64,000 nucleotides of DNA from Phycisphaerae bacterium. GTDB taxonomy: Bacteria > Planctomycetota > Phycisphaerae > Sedimentisphaerales > Anaerohalosphaeraceae. The translations under genes and the position numbers were made by a program. Of this stretch, positions 58,690 through 64,000 are shown piece after piece. Positions within the stretch are counted from its first letter, which is position 1, and every line of letters starts with the position of its first letter. The stretch lies in the NCBI GenBank assembly GCA_012729675.1, contig JAAYCR010000050.1, positions 17,014 through 81,013 on the forward strand, written 5' to 3'. The notes beneath the pieces are model-generated. The model saw nothing but the letters and a program-made list of their open reading frames with translations. It had not been told where the DNA came from and did not search any database.

Positions 58690-60718
58690 TCTTGTATGCA
58701 TCCTGTTGTCGGGCGTTTTTTCATCGCTTATCGCCTGTGGTCCGTATTTCCCCAGCAGTTATCTGGCAGCGGGGGATAATACGCTGCTGCAGGCCCCGGG
58801 CTTTAGTTTATTTGACGAGATCAATAGGATTCCGTTTGACAAGCCGACAGAATTTCAGGCGGTGCAATACGGGAACCCTCGACAGCAGTCCATCCAGGTG
58901 GACTGTCAAGAGTTGCGGCTGGCCCTTGCGCTTCAGGGATATGCTCCTGAAGCCGTCGAAAGTGTGGTTCAGGAATACCAGCGCCTTCGCGCGGCCATTG
59001 AACAGCACTCGGAGAACGCCCGTGATCTGCCTGATAATGCCACGCAGCAGCCGGAGTTTTCCGTCGGGCAGCTCCCCGAACAGCTCCCTCAAGAGTTTAA
59101 GCTGTACCTCGAAGGGGTGATGTATTACCGTTCATCGCAGCCCGACATGGCAGTTCAGGCGTGGACGAAGCTGCTGGCGCTTCCCCCGACCCAAAGACAG
59201 TTTCGCTCCACGTGGGCGGCCTATATGCTGGGCAATGTGTTCAAAGACGATCTTGACGATGCGTGCGGCTGGTACCAATTCGTCCGTCAACTGGCCCGGG
59301 AGGGATTCCGGGACAGCATCGGCTTGGCGGCCGCCAGTTACGGGCAGGAAGCCGCATGCTATCTGCAGGAAGGGTCTTATGACGAGGCGATTGAGTTATA
59401 TATGTACCAAAGACAAACCGGCGACCGGTCTGCGATGCCCTCACTGAAACTGGTCGCATCGGCCATTTTCACACAGTGCAGTCAGGAGACCCTGGTTTCG
59501 CTCGTCCGGACCCCTTTGACGCGACAGACGCTGATCGCCTTCACGTTGGCCTATCGTTTTTCAGGCTATTCGAAAGCGGACGATCTTCCCCCGCATCGTT
59601 TGTTGAGAGCGATTGAAGCTGCCGGTCTTGAGGCGGTGGAAAACGCCGACCGGCTGGCAATGATTGCCTATGCGGCGGGGGACTTTGACCGCGCTCAGCG
59701 ATGGCTGGCTGCCGCCGAACCCGATTCTCCCCTCATCCGTCATGTGCGTGCCAAGCTGCTGCTCAGAGCGGGCCGACTCGATGAAGCCGCCGCTGATTTG
59801 GCGTTTATTGCCCGGCAGTCGGGCCAGGCGGATACGCTCACGTTGTATGTCAAAGAAAACCAAGTGGTGGATATCTACGGAATCAACTCCGAATTGGGTT
59901 CTGTATATTTTTCACAGAAATTATACACTCAGGCGGCCGATGCCCTGGTCCGGGGCGGCAACTGGATGGACGCAGCCTACATCCTGGAGCGGGTGCTGAC
60001 CCCCGAGGAACTTCAGGCGTATGTGGATACCCACTGGCCCGCCTCCGTTTCGATAGAACCTGTCAATGACAATCCTTATGCAAGAAAGCCCCTCTCTGCG
60101 GTTCGTCATCTGCTGGCACGGCGACTGACTCGGCTGGGGAGAGTTGACGCGGCAAAACCCTATTATCCGCAAGAACTGCAAGACATTTTCGCAGACTATG
60201 TCTCAGGCCTTACGATAGGTGATGATCAGTCACAACCAAACCGCCGCAGGGCCGATGCCCTCTGGCAATCCGCCTGGCTGATGCGTCATCACGGTATGGA
60301 ATTGATTGGATTTGAATTGGACCCGGATTGGGCAATCTACGGGGGGAATTTTCACCTGGGGGATTTTCTTGAAAACCGCATGCAGCGTACAGAAGACAAT
60401 ACTCTCAATGTTATCGATGTCGATGAAATAGACAGGGCCTTGCGGGAACCGGCAATACCGGACAAACGATTTCATTACCGATATATTGCTTCGGAGCTTG
60501 CCCGGCAGGCCGTCGAACTGATGCCCGATGAGGATCCGGAAACCGCCCGCAGGTTATGTCTGGCGGGCATCTGGCATAAAGATCGGGATATAGACTATGC
60601 CGACTGGTTTTATAAATCGCTGGTTCGGCGGTGCCGAACGACCGCGTTGGGCGATGAAGCGGACAGGATTCGCTGGTTCCCAAAAATTGCGGACACTTTA
60701 ATGCCCCCTCACCAGTAA
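58667..60718 (+). CDS. Large TPR-like helical lipoprotein, partner of DUF3142 protein
   Basis: 683 aa; AAAGGT 8 nt before the ATG, start within the DUF3142 gene. A signal peptide with a lipobox-like SLIACGPYFPSSYL puts acylated Cys near residue 24; CGPYFP is typical of proteins paired with DUF3142. The rest is a superhelix of TPR/Sel1-like helices (MAVQAWTKLLALPPTQRQFR; GSYDEAIELYMYQRQTGDRS; AGDFDRAQRWLAAAEPDSPL). It is probably exposed to the periplasm and could scaffold the DUF3142 protein. Function unknown. Confidence 0.85.
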   Translation: MCKWNVSSLVCILLSGVFSSLIACGPYFPSSYLAAGDNTLLQAPGFSLFDEINRIPFDKPTEFQAVQYGNPRQQSIQVDCQELRLALALQGYAPEAVESVVQEYQRLRAAIEQHSENARDLPDNATQQPEFSVGQLPEQLPQEFKLYLEGVMYYRSSQPDMAVQAWTKLLALPPTQRQFRSTWAAYMLGNVFKDDLDDACGWYQFVRQLAREGFRDSIGLAAASYGQEAACYLQEGSYDEAIELYMYQRQTGDRSAMPSLKLVASAIFTQCSQETLVSLVRTPLTRQTLIAFTLAYRFSGYSKADDLPPHRLLRAIEAAGLEAVENADRLAMIAYAAGDFDRAQRWLAAAEPDSPLIRHVRAKLLLRAGRLDEAAADLAFIARQSGQADTLTLYVKENQVVDIYGINSELGSVYFSQKLYTQAADALVRGGNWMDAAYILERVLTPEELQAYVDTHWPASVSIEPVNDNPYARKPLSAVRHLLARRLTRLGRVDAAKPYYPQELQDIFADYVSGLTIGDDQSQPNRRRADALWQSAWLMRHHGMELIGFELDPDWAIYGGNFHLGDFLENRMQRTEDNTLNVIDVDEIDRALREPAIPDKRFHYRYIASELARQAVELMPDEDPETARRLCLAGIWHKDRDIDYADWFYKSLVRRCRTTALGDEADRIRWFPKIADTLMPPHQ

Positions 60719-60817
60719 AAGAGCTTTAGGGCATTGTTCCGATGGAGAACAACGTCCGGAAGAAACGATTTTGAGGCCGCACGATGACACGGTGACTTTT
60801 TAGGCGATTCGAGTACT

Positions 60818-61579
60818 TTATGTCTTTCTCTCCGGTTGATCATCGGTGACGGCATCGGTGGCGGGGTCGGGGCGGACGCGGCCGGCGTCTTCGCGGTCGG
60901 CAATAGTGCGGGTCTTGATTTGCATATCCAGCTGCCATAGGTATTTTTGGGTGCGGAAGCAGACAAAGACCAGCAGGACAACGGCAACGGCCAGAATCCA
61001 CAGCAGCAGGGGGTCGATCCAGCCCGTGCCGAACACAATCAGCGCCGTATTGAGCGCGATAAACCACAGCCGCATCTCCGTCGGGCCGGTCGCCAGGTAG
61101 GTGATCTTGAACTCGCCGGTGGCGCCAAAGCCCAGAAACGAGGCGATCATAAACCCGCCGAACACGGGAATCAGCAGGAAAATCAGCTCGCGGCTGGTCT
61201 GGGTCTGGGCCAGAAACGCATAGCCGATCAGAATCGCACACAAAAACACATAATCCAGCAAGTGATCCATATAGAAGCCCCACTTGATCAGCCCGGTGTT
61301 CTTGTAGCGGCCGATGGCGCCGTCGAAGGCGTCGGTAAACCATTGAAGGAAAATCATCAGACTGCTGAGCCAGAGCCAGTGGAGATTGCCGGACTTGCCT
61401 GCCAGATAGCCGAAGGCGACCAGCCCGACGCACCAGGGAACGGTCAGCAATGTCAGATGCCACGTCTCGACCCACGCCGGAAAATGCGGCGTCAGCCATT
61501 GAATGAACCGCTTTTCATACGGCGCCAACAACGTCCGCATCGCCGCCTTGCCCGCACACCCCGCTGTTTGTTCAGCCAT
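60818..61579 (-). CDS. CDP-alcohol phosphatidyltransferase family protein
   Basis: 253 aa integral membrane enzyme of phospholipid synthesis. The CDP-alcohol signature D-G-x2-A-R-x8-G-x3-D-x3-D is present as DAFDGAIGRYKNTGLIKWG with FYMDHLLDY (Gly in place of Ala), near residues 84-110. Six hydrophobic helices and a charged C-tail (KTRTIADREDAGRVRPDPAT) follow. ATG at 61579 with GAGGTGAG upstream. The alcohol acceptor (glycerol phosphate, inositol phosphate, choline or other) cannot be told from sequence. Confidence 0.9.
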   Translation of the reverse strand: MAEQTAGCAGKAAMRTLLAPYEKRFIQWLTPHFPAWVETWHLTLLTVPWCVGLVAFGYLAGKSGNLHWLWLSSLMIFLQWFTDAFDGAIGRYKNTGLIKWGFYMDHLLDYVFLCAILIGYAFLAQTQTSRELIFLLIPVFGGFMIASFLGFGATGEFKITYLATGPTEMRLWFIALNTALIVFGTGWIDPLLLWILAVAVVLLVFVCFRTQKYLWQLDMQIKTRTIADREDAGRVRPDPATDAVTDDQPERKT

Positions 61580-61607
61580 AGCTCACCTCGTCTTGTCAAT
61601 TAAATTG

Positions 61608-62138
61608 TGCCCCGCGCGGGGCATCCTTTTCGGTTTTGGGGTCATGTGAAAACCGTTTATTGGTTTGTTTTGGGTTCGTTTTTTTACAGTCAACAGTTAC
61701 CAGTTATCAGTAAACAGTTCTGAAATAAGACTTTACGATTTATAGGCTCCGAAAAATTGGGTTTGTTTGTTCAAATTCATGTTTAACCGCCGAGGAGACA
61801 GAGGGCATTGGGGGTAGAGATAGTTTTGAGTTGGGGTGGGGACAGAAGACAGACGTCAGCACACAGAACTCAGAATGTCGAAAACTTTGTGTCATATTTT
61901 CCTTCTTCCTTCGGCCTCGCGGGCAAACTCATGGGCAGGATGCCCATGCTGCGGGGCACCGGCAAGATGGCCGGGCCACGACGGGAATTATAGCGTAAAG
62001 TTAGGTGAATGGCAAATAAAAATAGTTCATAGTTCTTAGTTCTTAGTTCGTAGTTCGTAGTTGCCAATCCCAAATATAGTCTATTGTCCTGCCTTCCCCC
62101 CGCGACACCCATTGAAATTGACTATTGACTATTGATTA
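61608..62138. repeat. Intergenic repeat block
   Basis: TGCCCCGCGCGGGGCA palindrome (61608-61623). Heptamers at 61687-61721 (CAGTCAA, CAGTTAC, CAGTTAT, CAGTAAA, CAGTTCT). A hairpin pair ATGGGCA-GGA-TGCCCAT with GGGGCACCGGCAAGATGG-type companion at about 61930-61975. TAGTTC-type heptamers at 62023-62064 (same unit as 27944). TTGACTA heptamers at 62111-62138. No gene in 61580-62191. Confidence 0.75.
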
Positions 62139-62191
62139 TTTGCACCCTCGCAGAGGCCACCCGTCGTCGTTGCCATTTCAGCCATTATGGT

Positions 62192-62890
62192 TCACCAAAT
62201 CCAATACGACAAATACACGATATCTTTCGTTTTAAACCTGCGGTCGATATAAAATGTGACATGTCCGCGACCGACCTCATCGATATGACCGGCATACATT
62301 TGCTCTGCCTGTTTCGGCTTACCCCCAAGCCAGGAAGCCAACGGGGCCGTACCCAAATTATTGGAAGCCCAAACGCCGGTCTTCTGCCTGTCAAGCAGAC
62401 AATCAAACGTTTGTTCTTTGCTCAATATCACCATGGCATAAAAGATGGATTCGGACCCGATAAATCGTGGTTCTTCATAAAAATACACAAGCGGCGCAGT
62501 GACCGGAATGGGCAGATTCAGCTCAGTATTGGCCATAGAAAATCGTGTTACTGCTCCGCACCAGGACAGAAGGGCATAACCAAACACCAGCAACAGACTG
62601 CAAAGAGAAAACCTATAAATCAGCTTGTGACGCTGTCTTGCTTTCAGGACATAGGTCCCGTAGAGCAGGCCGATCAGGCCGCCCAAGATCAATGCCCCGT
62701 TCAGATAGGCCGAATACCCGAATAGCTGTCCGTCCAACAGAATCAAAGACCCCCGGATTCGATCTGCAAAACCGCCTTCGGAAATAGAAAAGTAAAACAG
62801 ATAAAGCGTCAAAACGACCAACATCGGCAGGCAGATTATAATCAAACCGCCCATTCGCTTTATTTCGGACACAATTCTTATTTTCCACAC
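62192..62890 (-). CDS. Hypothetical membrane protein
   Basis: 232 aa starting at a GTG (62890) with AAAGGCGAG about 9 nt upstream. Three hydrophobic segments are visible (GGLIIICLPMLVVLTLYLFY; NGALILGGLIGLLYGTYVL; FSLCSLLLVFGYALLSWCGA), then a soluble C-terminal half (YFYEEPRFIGSESIFYAMVI; GHIDEVGRGHVTFYIDRRF). No family recognised. Surrounded by repeats on both sides. Confidence 0.6.
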   Translation of the reverse strand: MWKIRIVSEIKRMGGLIIICLPMLVVLTLYLFYFSISEGGFADRIRGSLILLDGQLFGYSAYLNGALILGGLIGLLYGTYVLKARQRHKLIYRFSLCSLLLVFGYALLSWCGAVTRFSMANTELNLPIPVTAPLVYFYEEPRFIGSESIFYAMVILSKEQTFDCLLDRQKTGVWASNNLGTAPLASWLGGKPKQAEQMYAGHIDEVGRGHVTFYIDRRFKTKDIVYLSYWIW

Positions 62891-62994
62891 ACAACTCGCC
62901 TTTCAACAGGTGCGCTCCAACCCATCCCGCAGGATAGACCGTGCCCACCGATTCACATTGCTGTTCATAACATATTATATTTTCTGTCGAGTTC

Positions 62995-63058
62995 GTAGGG
63001 TGGGCTATTCCCACGCGGGGGCGTCGCCGCTGCATTTGACAGCGTGGGCACGGCCTAC
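62995..63058. repeat. Nested palindromic repeat
   Basis: Outer arms GTAGG (62995-62999)/CCTAC (63054-63058) and inner arms CCCACGC (63010-63016)/GCGTGGG (63042-63048), just after the HEAT gene end. Similar in style to islands B-D. Confidence 0.65.
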
Positions 63059-63074
63059 CCTGCCGGTTTCATAC

Positions 63075-63920
63075 TTAATCTCTCTCAACTTCTTTCATGC
63101 TTTCAATTTCTCTTAATGCCATCGCTGCCTCTATGCTCTTATTGACTTCTAATGCTTGTATCGCCTTTCTTCGAAGTTCACTGTCGCTGCCTGCATCAAG
63201 AATGATGACTTTCAGAGCGGAGACGCTCTCTTTGGTACCAAACTCACCCAGGGCATAGAGGATGTCCGTTCTTTCTCCCATTAAGCGTTCCTCGGCGAGC
63301 AACGTTAAAAGATGTGCTTCAATGTCAGGAATTTGAGACCCTGCACTTAACCACCTTTTCATCGAAGGATAGGGAGGTAAATTCTTCGAGTTTATCTTAT
63401 CCAGGTTGAAAGGCGCCCGATGGAGCCAATCGAGAAGAAATTGCTCGCGGGCTTTGACGACCTCTTTTCGCAGTGCCTGTAAGAAATCAATGCGGGATTC
63501 TCCCCAATATGGCTTTTGAATTTCAGCGTCAAGATAAGCCATGATTCTTGGATCACCAATGCTTGAGAGAGCGCCGATGATATTAATCTTATATGAATAG
63601 ACGGATTCCTTCGTTTGACCGTCGATTGTGATTGAGGACGCCAGGTCAATAAGAGGTTTGACTGCAATCGGGTCTCCAATTTTTCCTAATATCCGGGCAG
63701 CGATTAGTTGTTGGCCCAAATCATAGTCATCACTTTGAACAATCTCAAGCATCGGAGAAACACTCAAATGGGTACAGACATAATACAATCCTTCGAGTAT
63801 TTCCTCGTAACTTACAATTCCAGGATAGTTTTTACTGAGATCAATCAAAATCTGCTCGGCATTCTTTATATCCTTCCACTACTGTCCGGTTATTGAATTT
63901 TGATTTTCTTGTAACTTCAT
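63075..63920 (-). pseudogene. HEAT-repeat protein gene with early in-frame amber stop
   Basis: The ATG at 63920 opens MKLQENQNSITGQ, then an in-frame TAG at 63879-63881. The frame stays open to 63075 (WKDIKNAEQILIDLSKNYPG onward). Without the TAG it would be a 281-codon gene; the part after it has no ATG start, only a TTG at 63848 without SD. HEAT-type helical repeats are clear: LIAARILGKIGDPIAVKPLI, INIIGALSSIGDPRIMAYLD and DILYALGEFGTKESVSALKV. Either a nonsense mutation, a sequencing error, or initiation at the TTG. Function unknown; HEAT proteins are usually scaffolds. The remaining 80 nt to the window end show no gene. Confidence 0.6.
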
Positions 63921-64000
63921 AATTTACAATATGTTGAACAAAAAAACAACTACAAACGATTTGAATTTGCCTGTACGATTTCGGCCATTTGATCAGAAAG

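Overview
The window reads as one contiguous chromosomal segment of a free-living bacterium. The combination points to the Planctomycetota, most likely a Phycisphaerae/Sedimentisphaerales-type anaerobic polysaccharide degrader: a type II secretion/pseudopilin block, a sialate O-acetylesterase, a large clan-A-like glycoside hydrolase, an L-fucose/L-rhamnose gene cluster with a fused alpha/beta 2-oxoacid dehydrogenase E1, HAAS- and DUF3142-type proteins, and many palindromic intergenic islands. This taxonomy is inference from gene content; Lentisphaerota, Kiritimatiellota or Verrucomicrobiota are not excluded. No phage, CRISPR array or rRNA operon was seen. Mobile DNA is limited to decayed remnants.

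Layout. 1-5.5 kb (minus strand): truncated pseudopilin, GspF, GspE and a hybrid sensor protein whose phospho-acceptor His is Tyr. 5.9-13.5 kb (plus): metal-dependent hydrolase, NSS transporter with a tiny MetS-like subunit, REP-like palindromes around a gutted RAYT transposase, NUDIX protein, IS481 remnant, and mutY preceded by a partial duplicate of its own 5' end. 13.5-22 kb: secreted protein, MgtE, sialate esterase plus YhcH, a nucleotidyltransferase pair flanked by a 50-nt direct repeat, and GlyRS. 22.3-26 kb: a fluoride riboswitch driving a cation/proton antiporter, then PadR and a HAAS-domain protein. 26-30.7 kb (minus): peptidoglycan/division genes murC, murB, ddl and ftsQ-like, interrupted by a four-helix-bundle (23S rRNA IVP) gene. 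31-44.9 kb: the deoxysugar cluster. 45-49 kb: tRNA-Met, tRNA-Arg and dnaE. 49-64 kb: LEA-type lipoprotein, MscS with a duplicated membrane module, K+/H+ antiporter, FmdB-like zinc ribbon, cupin, glycoside hydrolase, DUF3142 plus TPR lipoprotein, CDP-alcohol phosphatidyltransferase, a membrane protein, and a HEAT gene with an early in-frame stop.

The most interesting system is the 31-45 kb cluster. A DeoR repressor, fused E1, PHP-like protein, short-chain dehydrogenase, oversized zinc alcohol dehydrogenase and rhamnulokinase form a six-gene minus-strand operon. E2 and E3 are transcribed divergently from a shared palindromic operator, and L-fucose isomerase is convergent. No aldolase is present. 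This suggests that a 6-deoxyketose 1-phosphate is oxidised and then cleaved by a dedicated lipoyl-dependent dehydrogenase complex instead of by the classical aldolase to DHAP and lactaldehyde.

Intergenic DNA has its own signature. Degenerate tandem repeats with a strict 7-nt period recur between genes, along with clustered GC-rich hairpins (one cluster is closed into a cloverleaf by an 11-bp outer stem). Several promoters share a GGG-TATRAT -10 region.
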